DNA of 64,000 nucleotides, taken from contig NZ_FWFU01000001.1 in NCBI RefSeq assembly GCF_900172255.1, forward strand, positions 620,001 to 684,000. Direction: 5' to 3'. This document shows positions 23,640-33,164 of this stretch, one piece after another. A program made the position numbers and the translations under genes. Each line of letters starts with the position of its first letter. The first letter of the stretch is position 1. Origin of the DNA: Roseovarius halotolerans (GTDB lineage Bacteria; Pseudomonadota; Alphaproteobacteria; Rhodobacterales; Rhodobacteraceae). Under the pieces are notes generated by a model that worked only from the letters and a program-made list of their open reading frames with translations, had not been told where the DNA came from and did not search any database.

Positions 23640-24188
23640 ATGACCTTTGCCCGTTCCGAAACCTTCCGCTCCATCGGCCAGATTCTGGCGGCCGATGTTC
23701 TGCCCGCGCTTTATCGGTCGCATAAGCTGCCGCTGCGCATCTCTTGCCTCGGCGTCGCCAGCCATGACGCCAGTGAAGCGGCGAATAGCTTTGACCGCGT
23801 GATCCCGCTTGGGGAATGCCCGTCACCGGAGGAGGCCATCCAGGCCGCAGCCTTGCGCGTGTCGCGCGGTGATATTTGCACGCGGCCGAATAGCTTTCCG
23901 TATTTCCAACCGCGCATCATGCTCATTCAGGACCGCGATCAGCGCCTGGTCCTCGCCGGCGAAATCCGCGCCGGCATTATCCTCTGGCAACAGCCGGTCG
24001 CATCCGATGCCGAGGCACGCAGGATTGTGACCGAGGCCAGCCGACTGCGCGGTATGGCATTCCGAGCCTCCGAGCCCGGTGATGCGAGACGGCTGCGTTA
24101 CCGCGCCGCTGCGCTGGAGGCACGGTTGGTCGATCCCTTCTGGCGCGAGACCGCGGCCGATCTGCTCCGCCTGCCACGGGCCGCCTGA
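23640..24188 (+). CDS. Hypothetical protein behind a radC-type leader
   Basis: A 182-residue soluble protein starting MTFARSETFRSIGQILAADV. The middle has HDASEAANSFDRVIPLGECP and PRIMLIQDRDQRLVLAGEIR; the C-terminus is Arg- and Ala-rich. No domain recognised. The ATG at 23640 is eight bases from GGAG; the GTG at 23631 overlaps that site and is less likely. Its leader ties it to the same regulatory set as ardC, parB and the large helicase. Confidence 0.72.
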   Translation: MTFARSETFRSIGQILAADVLPALYRSHKLPLRISCLGVASHDASEAANSFDRVIPLGECPSPEEAIQAAALRVSRGDICTRPNSFPYFQPRIMLIQDRDQRLVLAGEIRAGIILWQQPVASDAEARRIVTEASRLRGMAFRASEPGDARRLRYRAAALEARLVDPFWRETAADLLRLPRAA

Positions 24189-24253
24189 GCTTCACCCTTT
24201 CCATCCCATTCGGCTCGGTGTCACGCCGGGCCATGTCATGCCCGGAGACCATC

Positions 24254-24670
24254 ATGGCCGACTATTTCACGCACTTTTCTTGCTTGCTTGACGTGGGCAC
24301 CCCCGAAAACGCTGCACGCGCACTCGATCTCTACAACGCTCTGGCGGATGACAATGCCGCCGAAGATCCGCCATCGGATGGCTTCGTGCTCTCCATCCAG
24401 CCAGAACATGGTGGCACTCAGCTCTGGATGCGTGATGACGTCACGGGCGATCCCGAGCATGTCGTCCAGTTCGTCAAACGCTGCGCGAAGGAGTTCGGCC
24501 TGACCGGCCTATGGGGGATGCAATACGCCAATAGCTGCTCACGCCCGAGGATCGACGGGTTCGGCGGCGGGGCGCACGTCCTCGATCTCGCTACCGGCGA
24601 GACGGTGGACTGGATCAATACCGATGGTTGGCTTTCCACCGTTCTGGAGGGAGGCAATCCCTATGAGTGA
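24254..24670 (+). CDS. Hypothetical protein, first gene of a pair
   Basis: A 138-residue protein starting MADYFTHFSCLLDVGTPENA, with an acidic N-terminal half and LTGLWGMQYANSCSRPRIDG and TVDWINTDGWLSTVLEG toward the end. It resembles small conserved proteins of conjugative elements and phages, with no assigned activity. The ATG follows CCCGGAGACC. The stop overlaps the next start. Confidence 0.7.
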   Translation: MADYFTHFSCLLDVGTPENAARALDLYNALADDNAAEDPPSDGFVLSIQPEHGGTQLWMRDDVTGDPEHVVQFVKRCAKEFGLTGLWGMQYANSCSRPRIDGFGGGAHVLDLATGETVDWINTDGWLSTVLEGGNPYE

Positions 24671-25307
24671 GGTCATCGAGATCACTGTCTATCGCCTCGA
24701 AGAGCTTTCCGATGCAGCCAGGGACAAAGCCCGCGCCTGGTATCGCGAAGGTGGCTTCGACGATGACTGGTACGATGCCGTCTATGAGGATTTCCAGCGC
24801 GTCACCGAAATCCTCGGGTTGAACCTCAAGACCCGAACCGTCCGGTTGATGGGCGGCGGCACACAGCAGGAACCCTGCATCTGGTTCCGGGGCTTCTGGA
24901 GCCAGGGGGATGGCGCATGCTTCGAAACCTTCTATGCCTACCGCAAGGGCGCGCCGCGCCGGATCAGGGAATACGCGCCGCAGGGCACCGAGCTGCATCG
25001 CATCGCCGATGCCCTGCAGGTGATCCAGCGGCGTAATTTCTATCAGCTTCGCGCCGATGTCCGTCATCACGGCCATTATTACCATGAGTATTGCATGGCG
25101 ATTTCGGTCCAGCGTGACAGTCCGAGTTGGCAGGACTTGACCGCCGACGCCGAGGAGGTGGTTATCGAGGCGTTGCGCGATCTGGCCCGCTGGCTCTACC
25201 GCCAGCTCGAGCGCGAATACGACTATCTGTCCTCGGATGAGGTCGTCGATGAGGCCATCATCGCCAACGGTTACACCTTCACCGAAGCCGGACGCAGGTT
25301 CGGCTGA
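24663..25307 (+). CDS. Conserved mobile-element protein (sometimes labelled antitoxin-like)
   Basis: A 214-residue protein starting MSEVIEITVYRLEELSDAAR, then KARAWYREGGFDDDWYDAVY, a pattern I know from alphaproteobacterial integrative elements and some phages. The middle includes WFRGFWSQGDGACFE and the C-terminal half is rich in aromatic residues. It overlaps the preceding gene by eight bases. No toxin partner is adjacent, so I do not call it an antitoxin. Confidence 0.75.
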   Translation: MSEVIEITVYRLEELSDAARDKARAWYREGGFDDDWYDAVYEDFQRVTEILGLNLKTRTVRLMGGGTQQEPCIWFRGFWSQGDGACFETFYAYRKGAPRRIREYAPQGTELHRIADALQVIQRRNFYQLRADVRHHGHYYHEYCMAISVQRDSPSWQDLTADAEEVVIEALRDLARWLYRQLEREYDYLSSDEVVDEAIIANGYTFTEAGRRFG

Positions 25308-25380
25308 TCCTGACAAGCGCCCCCACCATCCGGTCGGGGCGCTTTGTTCATGTCGTCGTTTCCAGAGTCAGAGAGGTGCC

Positions 25381-25432
25381 GGGACGGGTTGAGTCCGGGT
25401 GGTCGAGAGAGAGCGCCGTCCGGGCTTGTCCC
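25381..25432 (+). ncRNA. radC-RNA-like leader, variant copy 6 (upstream of the giant helicase)
   Basis: GGGAC at 25381-25385 pairs with GTCCC at 25428-25432. The segment keeps the GACGGGTTGAG start and a GAGAGAGAG loop but has a different inner stem (TCCGG/CCGG). A second GA-rich segment precedes the ATG at 25457. A diverged member of the leader family. Confidence 0.5.
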
Positions 25433-25456
25433 TCCAGCTCTCCGAGGATCTCCGAC

Positions 25457-28400
25457 ATGAACATCTCGTCTCCCGTGATCGATCCGGTCACGCCGCTCGG
25501 CGCCGCACCCGCGATCCTGGCCGCCGCCAATCTCCTCCTTCCCCATCTCGAACGCGGCCAGCGCGTCGATACCGCGGCCCTGCGAAGCGCCATGGAGACC
25601 GCTTTCGGCGCGTCCGACGCCACCGGCGCCTGGGACTGGAAGCTCGCCTATGAGGCCTGCGAGGTCGCCACGGTTCTGTTCCTGCGCAAATACGGAAAGG
25701 CGCTGTTCCGCAAAGCCGCCTCTCCGGCGTCCCGGCTCGGTCCTCTGGCGAAGATCGCGGGGTTACTACCGACGCAGACCCGCCGCTCCGAAGAAAGTCA
25801 GAGCTTCCAGCAGTTCAGCACGCCTCTGCCACTCGGCCTTGCCGCGTTGGCGGCGGCCGCGATCACGCCGGACGATGTGGTACTGGAGCCCTCGGCCGGC
25901 ACCGGCCTGATGGCGATCCTGGCACAGGCTGCCGGCGGCTCGCTGATCCTCAACGAGCTTGCCGAGACCCGCGCCGATCTTCTCTCGTCCCTCTTTCCGG
26001 CCTTTCCCGTCACCCGGTTCGACGCCACCCAGATCGACGACTATCTGACCACGGACGCCATGCCGTCCGTGGTTCTGATGAACCCACCTTTCTCGGTCAT
26101 GGCCAATGTCCAGGGACGGATGGCGGATGCTGCATATCGTCATGTCGCCTCGGCGCTGGCCCGTCTCACCCCCGGTGGACGGTTGGTCACGATCACCGGC
26201 GCGAATTTCGGACCGGAAGCCAAGGCTTGGCGCGACGCCTTCATACGCCTGCAGGACCGCGGCCGCGTGGTCTTCACCGCGGCCATCGACGGAGCGGTCT
26301 TCGCCAGGCATGGCACCAGCATCGACACGCGGCTGACGGTGATCGACAAGCTGCCCGCCGACGATCCGTCAGTCTTCCCGGCCTCGGCAGGAACCGCACC
26401 CGACGTTGTCACGCTGCTCGGCTGGATCGAAAGCCAGCTTCCGCTGCGTTTGCCGGTGTCGCTGCCGAAAGTCGCTTCTCCCGTGCCGGCGGCTGCCCCG
26501 AAGACCGTGCGCGGATATCTTGCTCGCGCCACAGCGTCCCGACCCGCCGCTGCACCAGCGTCCGATCCCGAGGGGGTGGAGCTCGAGTATGAGACCGTGG
26601 ACTGGGCGCCGCCCGAGGGCGCGCGCTTGTCGGACGCGATCTATGAGGAATATGCGCTGCAATCGCTGCGCATCCCCGGCGCCGAGCCGCACCCGACCAG
26701 GCTGGTGCAATCCGCTGCCATGGCCTCGGTCGCGCCGCCAAAGCCGTCCTACCGGCCCATTCTGCCGTCCGACATCCGCACCCGGCTTTCCGACGCGCAG
26801 TTGGAGACGGTGATCTATGCCGGGGACGCCCACGCCGATCATCTCGCCGGTGCCTGGGCCGTGGACGAGCATTTCGACAACGTGAGCGCCGCGCCCGAGG
26901 ATGCCGCTGGCGCTATCCGCTTCCGCCGGGGCTTCATGCTCGGTGACGGCACCGGTGCGGGCAAGGGGCGCCAGTCTGCCGGCATCATCCTCGACAACTG
27001 GCTGCGCGGGCGCCGCAAGGCGGTCTGGATCTCCAAATCCGACAAACTGATCGAGGACGCGCAACGCGACTGGTCGGCGCTCGGCATGGAGAGGCTGCTG
27101 GTCACGCCGCTATCGCGCTTTCCTCAAGGCGCAAAGATCATGCTCTCGGAAGGCATCCTGTTTACCACCTATGCCACGCTGCGCTCCGATGACCGCGGCG
27201 AGAAGGTTTCGCGCGTGAAGCAGATCGTCGAATGGTTGGGCTGGGACTTCGATGGGGTCATCATCTTCGACGAAAGCCATGCTATGCAGAATGCCGGAGG
27301 CGGCAAAGGAGACCGTGGCGATATCGCCGCCTCGCAGCAGGGACGCGCAGGCCTGCGACTCCAGCACGCGCTGCCGGATGCCCGCGTGGTCTATGTCTCT
27401 GCGACCGGGGCCACCACGGTTCACAATCTCGCCTATGCACAACGGCTCGGTCTTTGGGGCGGCGAGGATTTTCCGTTTCAGATCCGAACTGAATTTGTCG
27501 AGGCGATCGAGGCTGGCGGTGTGGCGGCCATGGAGGTGCTGGCCCGCGATCTGCGATCCCTGGGCCTCTATACGGCTCGCTCGCTCTCCTATGATGGGGT
27601 GGAATACGAGCTGATCGAGCACCAGCTCACCGATGAACAGCGGCGCATCTATGATGCCTATGCCGGAGCTTTCGCCGTCATTCACAACAATCTCGATGCC
27701 GCAATGCAGGCCGCCAATATCACCGGCAGTGAAGGCACGCTGAACCGGCAGGCGAAGTCGGCAGCCCGTTCGGCCTTTGAAAGCACCAAGCAGCGCTTCT
27801 TCGGCCACTTGCTGACCTCGATGAAAACCCCGACGCTGATCCGTTCGATCGACGCCGATCTCGAGGCGGGCCATGCGGCCGTCATCCAGATCGTCTCCAC
27901 CGGCGAGGCGCTGATGGAACGGCGGCTGGCCGAGATACCCACCGAGGAATGGAACGATATTTCTGTCGATGTCACGCCGCGGGAATATGTCGGCTCGTAT
28001 TTGCAGCATTCCTTCCCGGTGCAGCTCTATGAGCCCTTCACCGATGGCGAGGGCAATCTATCGTCGCGGCCGGTGTTCCGGGATGGTCAGCCGGTCGAGA
28101 GTCGCGAAGCCGTGGCCCGGCGCGACGAGATGCTCGAACAGCTCGGCTCGTTGCCGCCGGTTCCAGGCGCGCTCGACCAGATCGTCCAGCGCTTCGGCAC
28201 GGATGTGGTGGCGGAGGTCACGGGGCGGTCCCGGCGCATCGTCCGAAAGGGCGAAGGCGCATCGGCCCGCCTGGTCGTCGAGAACCGCGCGCCCTCCGCC
28301 AACCTTGCCGAGACTTCGGCCTTCATGGATGACCAGAAGCGCATTCTGGTCTTTTCGGATGCGGGGGGCACCGGGCGCAGCTATCATGCGGACCTTTTGG

Positions 28401-29779
28401 CGCGGAACCAGCGCCTGCGGGTGCACTACCTGCTGGAGCCGGGCTGGAAGGCCGATGCCGCCATTCAGGGGCTCGGGCGCACCAACCGCACCAATCAGGC
28501 GCAACCACCGCTCTTCCGGCCCATCGCCACGGATGTGAAGGCCGAGAAGCGGTTCCTCAGCACGATCGCCCGTCGTCTCGACACGCTGGGTGCGATCACG
28601 CGCGGGCAGCGCCAGACCGGCGGCCAAGGCCTGTTCCGGCCCGAGGATAATCTGGAATCCGCCTATGCCCGCGATGCGCTGCGCCAGCTCTATCTGCTGA
28701 TTGTGCGCGGCAAGGTCGAGGGCTGCTCGCTGGAGAGGTTTGAATCCGCCACCGGACTGAAGCTGATGGATGCGAACGGCATCAAGGACGACCTGCCGCC
28801 GATCACCACCTTCCTGAACCGTCTTCTGGCGCTGACCATCGAGTTGCAGGGCATCCTGTTCTCGGCCTTCGAACAGCTTCTGCAGGCGCGGATCGACGGG
28901 TCGATTGCATCCGGCACCTATGATATGGGGCTGGAGACACTGAAGGCCGAAAGCTTCATCGTCACGGACCGGCAGGTCATCCACACCCATCCAGGCACAG
29001 GCGCGGAAACCCGGCTCCTGACTCTGACCGAGCGTAAGCGCAATCAGCCCATCACGCTGGATGCGGCCTTGGCTGAACAGGATGATCCCCGCGCAAGATT
29101 GCTCATCAACGAGCGATCCGGACGGGCTGCTGTGCTGGTCCCGACCACCAGCGTCATGCTCGATGACGGCGAGATCGAACGCCGCGTGCGGCTGATCCGG
29201 CCGATGGATGCGATGAACATGCCCGTGCGGGCAATGGGCGAGACCCACTGGGTCGAGGCCGAGCGCGCTGCCTTCGCCTCAGCATGGCAGGCCGAGTTGT
29301 ACGAAGTGCCGGAGTTCACCGACAGCATCCTGCACATGGTGACCGGGCTCCTGCTGCCGATCTGGAAGCGCCTGCCGCAGGAGTCCTCCCGGGTCTACCG
29401 GCTTCAGACCGATGAGGGCGAACGCGTCATCGGCCGTCGTGTCTCACCCGCTTGGGCGACCAATGCCGCCGCTAGCGGGGTTGCGACCAGCATCACCCCG
29501 GACGAGGCCTATGCCGCGCTGATCGCGGGTCGCACGATCCTTGATCTCACCCAGGGGCTGCAACTGCGCCGCGTCCGGGTCATGGGCGCGAACCGGATTG
29601 AACTCACAGGCTTCACTGACACGATGCGCGAACACCTGCGGGCCTATGGGCTCTTCAGCGAGATCATCTCCTGGAAACTGCGCTTCTTTGTGCCGGTGGA
29701 CGCATCGGGGCCGGAGATCATCGGCAAACTGCTCGACCGCTTCCCCGTCGAGCGCATCTCCGAGCGGGTGGCTGCGTGA
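25457..29779 (+). CDS. Methyltransferase / strawberry-notch-type SF2 helicase fusion
   Basis: A 1440-residue protein. An N-terminal N6-type methyltransferase fold carries VVLEPSAGTGLMA and the catalytic NPPF near residue 210. A strawberry-notch helicase follows: Walker A GDGTGAGKGR near residue 495, DESH in IIFDESHAMQ near residue 603, SATGATTVHN, and the C-terminal motor with GLGRTNRTNQAQPP near residue 1005. Such fusions are standard on alphaproteobacterial conjugative elements and phages and are thought to remodel and methylate element DNA during transfer, probably against restriction. The start at ATG 25457 gives the usual N-terminus; an upstream GTG falls in the leader. Confidence 0.9.
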   Translation: MNISSPVIDPVTPLGAAPAILAAANLLLPHLERGQRVDTAALRSAMETAFGASDATGAWDWKLAYEACEVATVLFLRKYGKALFRKAASPASRLGPLAKIAGLLPTQTRRSEESQSFQQFSTPLPLGLAALAAAAITPDDVVLEPSAGTGLMAILAQAAGGSLILNELAETRADLLSSLFPAFPVTRFDATQIDDYLTTDAMPSVVLMNPPFSVMANVQGRMADAAYRHVASALARLTPGGRLVTITGANFGPEAKAWRDAFIRLQDRGRVVFTAAIDGAVFARHGTSIDTRLTVIDKLPADDPSVFPASAGTAPDVVTLLGWIESQLPLRLPVSLPKVASPVPAAAPKTVRGYLARATASRPAAAPASDPEGVELEYETVDWAPPEGARLSDAIYEEYALQSLRIPGAEPHPTRLVQSAAMASVAPPKPSYRPILPSDIRTRLSDAQLETVIYAGDAHADHLAGAWAVDEHFDNVSAAPEDAAGAIRFRRGFMLGDGTGAGKGRQSAGIILDNWLRGRRKAVWISKSDKLIEDAQRDWSALGMERLLVTPLSRFPQGAKIMLSEGILFTTYATLRSDDRGEKVSRVKQIVEWLGWDFDGVIIFDESHAMQNAGGGKGDRGDIAASQQGRAGLRLQHALPDARVVYVSATGATTVHNLAYAQRLGLWGGEDFPFQIRTEFVEAIEAGGVAAMEVLARDLRSLGLYTARSLSYDGVEYELIEHQLTDEQRRIYDAYAGAFAVIHNNLDAAMQAANITGSEGTLNRQAKSAARSAFESTKQRFFGHLLTSMKTPTLIRSIDADLEAGHAAVIQIVSTGEALMERRLAEIPTEEWNDISVDVTPREYVGSYLQHSFPVQLYEPFTDGEGNLSSRPVFRDGQPVESREAVARRDEMLEQLGSLPPVPGALDQIVQRFGTDVVAEVTGRSRRIVRKGEGASARLVVENRAPSANLAETSAFMDDQKRILVFSDAGGTGRSYHADLLARNQRLRVHYLLEPGWKADAAIQGLGRTNRTNQAQPPLFRPIATDVKAEKRFLSTIARRLDTLGAITRGQRQTGGQGLFRPEDNLESAYARDALRQLYLLIVRGKVEGCSLERFESATGLKLMDANGIKDDLPPITTFLNRLLALTIELQGILFSAFEQLLQARIDGSIASGTYDMGLETLKAESFIVTDRQVIHTHPGTGAETRLLTLTERKRNQPITLDAALAEQDDPRARLLINERSGRAAVLVPTTSVMLDDGEIERRVRLIRPMDAMNMPVRAMGETHWVEAERAAFASAWQAELYEVPEFTDSILHMVTGLLLPIWKRLPQESSRVYRLQTDEGERVIGRRVSPAWATNAAASGVATSITPDEAYAALIAGRTILDLTQGLQLRRVRVMGANRIELTGFTDTMREHLRAYGLFSEIISWKLRFFVPVDASGPEIIGKLLDRFPVERISERVAA

Positions 29780-30825
29780 TGGCGCGTCTCAACGCTTCCG
29801 AACTGGCGAAGCGTCTGGGCCGACAGGCCGAGGCGGTGTGCCGCCACTACCTCACGAACGGGCGCAAGCAGGGCAATTACTGGCAGGTCGGGGATGTGCG
29901 AAACACGCCCGGTCGTTCGATGTTCGTCCGTCTGACCGGGCCAGAGGCCGGTAAGGGTGCGGCTGGAAAATGGACCGATGCCCAGAGCGGCGAGCATGGC
30001 GATCTGCTCGACGTGATCGGTGAAAGCCTTGGCCTCATCGACTTCGCGGATGTCGCCGAAGAAGCCCGCCGCTTTCTCAGCCTGCCGCATCCCGAACTGG
30101 AGCCAAAGTCCCACCGATCCCGAACACCGCCAGCACCATCCGGATCGTCCGAAGCGGCCCGTCGCCTCTTGCGCATGACGCAGCCGCTCGCGGGCAGTCT
30201 CGCAGAGACGTACTTACGGCAACGTAGCATTGCGGATTTACGCGGAAGAGCAAATCTGCGCTTCCATCCGACCTGCTACTGGCAGCCGGAAGGCGACGGC
30301 CCAACCGAAACCTGGCCGGCCATGATCGCCGCCGTCACCGACCTCGACGGCAGGATCACCGGTGCGCATCGCACCTGGCTTCAACGTGACGGCTCCGGGA
30401 AAGCGCCGATCGATCCGCCGAGAAAGGCGATGGGAGACCTGCTCGGAAACGCCGTCCGGTTTGGCGAGGCGCAGGATGTCATGGCGGCAGGCGAGGGGAT
30501 CGAAACCATCCTCTCGCTGCGGCAGGCATTGCCGTTCCTGCCGATGGCCTCCGCACTTTCAGCCGGGCATCTCTCCGCCATCCAGTTCTCCCCGCATCTG
30601 CGCAGGCTCTATATCGTCCGCGACAACGATCCGGCAGGTAACGCCGCGCGGGACAACCTGGTGGACCGGGCCATTGGAGCCGGGATCGAGGCGATCACGC
30701 TTTCGCCCATGCTGGGAGATTTCAACGACGATCTCGTCAGCTTCGGCCTGGAGGCGCTTCGGGCGCAGATCCGGGTGCAGATTGCCCCTGAGGACGTCAG
30801 CCGTTTCATGTCGTGCGCGCCATAG
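29779..30825 (+). CDS. Toprim-domain protein (DUF7146/primase-like)
   Basis: A 348-residue protein whose ATG overlaps the helicase stop by one base. The N-terminal third has a zinc-free primase-like region (GNYWQVGDVRNTPGRSMFVR, KWTDAQSGEHGDLLDVIG). The C-terminal third holds Toprim motifs: the acidic EGIE in VMAAGEGIETILSL and RLYIVRDNDPAGNAAR with the DxD-like DND. This family accompanies the strawberry-notch helicase on conjugative elements and may prime or process transferred DNA. Confidence 0.88.
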   Translation: MARLNASELAKRLGRQAEAVCRHYLTNGRKQGNYWQVGDVRNTPGRSMFVRLTGPEAGKGAAGKWTDAQSGEHGDLLDVIGESLGLIDFADVAEEARRFLSLPHPELEPKSHRSRTPPAPSGSSEAARRLLRMTQPLAGSLAETYLRQRSIADLRGRANLRFHPTCYWQPEGDGPTETWPAMIAAVTDLDGRITGAHRTWLQRDGSGKAPIDPPRKAMGDLLGNAVRFGEAQDVMAAGEGIETILSLRQALPFLPMASALSAGHLSAIQFSPHLRRLYIVRDNDPAGNAARDNLVDRAIGAGIEAITLSPMLGDFNDDLVSFGLEALRAQIRVQIAPEDVSRFMSCAP

Positions 30826-31132
30826 CCAGAGAGGGCCGTGATCTGGGACAAACGATCCCGCCATGGGCAAGGGGTTGCGGCACCTCGGCAAGGGGACCGC
30901 GCCTTGGCCTTCTTGAGAGGGCGAGCGGCCCACAAGCGCTCCGGCCCGGCAATGGCGGCGCCCGACTGATTTCCGTCGGCGGGCAGGCCCGCCTTTACAG
31001 CGCGAAGCAAATCAGCCGGGCTTTGCCATCAAGGCCCTCGCAAAGGGCTCGGGCTGCCCGGCCGGAACGCCCGTGGGCTTGTCGTCGCCATGAAGGCCGC
31101 GACGGTCGCGGTCCAGCCGAAGGACACATCCC
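30826..31132. other. Long GC-rich leader before the DUF2493 gene
   Basis: 307 bases without a gene. A GGCGGGC-AG-GCCCGCC inverted repeat sits at 30978-30993 and CCGCGA/TCGCGG pairs near 31099-31113. The stretch probably carries the DUF2493 promoter and a structured leader, but it lacks the GACGGG/CCCGTC pattern of the radC-type leaders. Confidence 0.5.
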
Positions 31133-32059
31133 ATGTATGCCCATGACGAATTCGAACCCGATCACAGCACGTCTCCCACCGGCCATGTCATCGAAGCGCT
31201 CGAGCTCTATGGCTACCATCCCGCCGAGGGCGAGGCCGATCCCCGGATCACGCCCGAGGACACCGCCATCCAGGGAGCTGTCTCCGACATCTTCGACGCG
31301 CTGATCTCCACCATGGCCGACACCAGCCTCGATTTCGACCTCGACGAGATCATGTGGTCCACCGTCAATACCTTCCACCGCGCCGTCAAGCGGATCGACC
31401 GCAAACTCGACGACAACGAGCAGGCCCAGAAGCGCCTTCAGCGCGAACAGGACGGAAGCGAGGTGAAATCCGTCCAATTGGAGACCCTGATTGGCATCGG
31501 ACAAAATCTGATCGAGCGCCGCGACAGCATGGAGACTTTCCGCGACACTGCCGCCGACCTCTACCTGCGCAGCACAGGCACGCCCTGGTCGCCGCGCTCC
31601 GGCTCGCGGGTCAACCATCGCCAGCTGACCTCGGCCATGATCGACAGCCGTGACTTCATCGCCGCAAAGCGCAGGGCCGACAACGAGGTGCTTTTGCCGG
31701 CCGGGCCGAAGATTGCCTTCTCGGGCGGGGACACCACCGATCACCGGCTGATCTGGGACAGGTTAGACCAGGTTCATGCCAAACACCCCGACATGGTGCT
31801 CCTGCATGGAGGATCGCCGAAAGGCGCGGAACGCATCGCGGCCACTTGGGCGGACGATCGCAAGGTGCCGCAGGTCGCCTTCAAGCCGGACTGGGCCAAA
31901 CATTCCAAGGCCGCGCCGTTCAAGCGCAACGACCGGATCCTTGAAGCGATGCCGATCGGGGTCATCGTCTTCCCCGGAACCGGCATTCAGGAAAACCTCG
32001 CTGACAAGGCCCGCAAAATGGGCATCCCGGTATACCGCCTCGCGGAGGGCAGCGCCTGA
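31133..32059 (+). CDS. DUF2493 (SLOG/YAcAr-type) protein
   Basis: A 308-residue protein. The N-terminal half is helical and specific to mobile elements (TGHVIEALELYGYHPAEGEA). The C-terminal about 120 residues are a DUF2493 Rossmann-type domain of the SLOG class: KIAFSGGDTTDHRLIWDRLD, MVLLHGGSPKGAERIAATWA and IVFPGTGIQENLADKARKMG. It probably binds a nucleotide or modified nucleic-acid ligand. A regular component of these elements; its exact role is unknown. Confidence 0.87.
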   Translation: MYAHDEFEPDHSTSPTGHVIEALELYGYHPAEGEADPRITPEDTAIQGAVSDIFDALISTMADTSLDFDLDEIMWSTVNTFHRAVKRIDRKLDDNEQAQKRLQREQDGSEVKSVQLETLIGIGQNLIERRDSMETFRDTAADLYLRSTGTPWSPRSGSRVNHRQLTSAMIDSRDFIAAKRRADNEVLLPAGPKIAFSGGDTTDHRLIWDRLDQVHAKHPDMVLLHGGSPKGAERIAATWADDRKVPQVAFKPDWAKHSKAAPFKRNDRILEAMPIGVIVFPGTGIQENLADKARKMGIPVYRLAEGSA

Positions 32060-32301
32060 GCGCTGCACTTCCACGAAATGGCCGCGCAGCTTCCTGCATC
32101 CGTTGCGGTGGGCGGATTCCGGAAGTTCGCTGCAGAGTTAATGAACGGCCGCTTCGGGGCCGGCTGCGGAATGTCCGGTTCCAGCTACCTGCCCGACGGA
32201 ACCGGACATTTGTAGAGGTGGCGCGCAGGGTGGCGAGCGGCGCATTGACGACTTTCGGCGGTCGGGAGGTGGAGGACGGCCTCAGGTTATGGTCGTAGTG
32301 A

Positions 32302-33162
32302 TTACTCGGGCAACCGTTTCCCTAGGCCTCTCCCGACCAGGGCGGAAATCTCGCTTGGACGGTAAGAAGCCACGAGCAACCGGTTCTCATCATCGGATAG
32401 ACCGTTTGCGAAGCCGTCCCAACCCTTCTCAACGGCAACTTGGTTGATGCGTCTTAGAACTTCTGTAAGGCGCGCATCGGCTTCGGGTGCACCCGCCTGT
32501 GGGGGCAGCCATTCAGTAAATTCGGGACGAAGAGTACGGATAATATCCAGTGTCGCGCCACCAAAACCGCCAGCAAGGTATACGGGCTGTCGCCGCTCCA
32601 GAGACAGAAGGACTTCTTCCACGATCCCCGGCATTCTCCCTTCGAAGCCTGCCCGCTTCCCGCCGACGACGATGCGTGCGTCTGTGTTGCCCGTCATATG
32701 TTCGCGAAGACCGGTGAGCGCTGCGGCTCGCTCTTCCGCAGGGAAGTCTTCCCGCGGCGCACCTTCCACCGGCCCGTCAAGACGTATGCCATTCGGCGCG
32801 AGGAAGTGGATTTCACCGAACAGCCCTAGAAACTCGTTCTGCTCGGCTAATTGTTCGGCACTCATCCGTCGGTGCACTGTCCACGCCAGACACACCTTTA
32901 GTGGTCTGTCGCGCCGCCCATAGCGGTGCAGTTCATCAATGAGGAACGCTGTTATGCCTTCCGGTTGCAGGTGGCCCCCGTAGTAAAGATCGCCACCCGC
33001 GATCACGACCGTTCGAGCAAGTTCACCCAGAGTCATCCTGAAATGCGTCTCTGTCAGCCCCAAACGGTCGAGGTCCGGACTGTCCGAAACCGAAATACCC
33101 AGCCGTTTGCCCTTAAGCGCATCGGCAGGAAGCAGTTCAGTACGCGGGGCCTCTCCGTTCAC
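32302..33162 (-). CDS. SLOG-superfamily nucleotide-binding protein
   Basis: A 286-residue protein starting at GTG two bases after the stop of the TIR gene, so translationally coupled. It shows SLOG-type Rossmann features: KGKRLGISVSDSPDLDRLG, VVIAGGDLYYGGHLQPEG, and later VYLAGGFGGATLDIIR with glycine-rich loops. SLOG domains bind nucleotides; in Thoeris a SLOG domain on ThsA senses the TIR-made signal. Here it stands alone without a SIR2 or membrane effector domain. It may be the sensor or nucleotide-processing partner of the TIR protein. Confidence 0.78.
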   Translation of the reverse strand: MNGEAPRTELLPADALKGKRLGISVSDSPDLDRLGLTETHFRMTLGELARTVVIAGGDLYYGGHLQPEGITAFLIDELHRYGRRDRPLKVCLAWTVHRRMSAEQLAEQNEFLGLFGEIHFLAPNGIRLDGPVEGAPREDFPAEERAAALTGLREHMTGNTDARIVVGGKRAGFEGRMPGIVEEVLLSLERRQPVYLAGGFGGATLDIIRTLRPEFTEWLPPQAGAPEADARLTEVLRRINQVAVEKGWDGFANGLSDDENRLLVASYRPSEISALVGRGLGKRLPE

Positions 33163-33164
33163 GG

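Noticed and set aside
28058-29248. A 396-codon minus-strand frame
   Set aside because: Antisense shadow of the strawberry-notch helicase, whose motifs on the plus strand are unambiguous.
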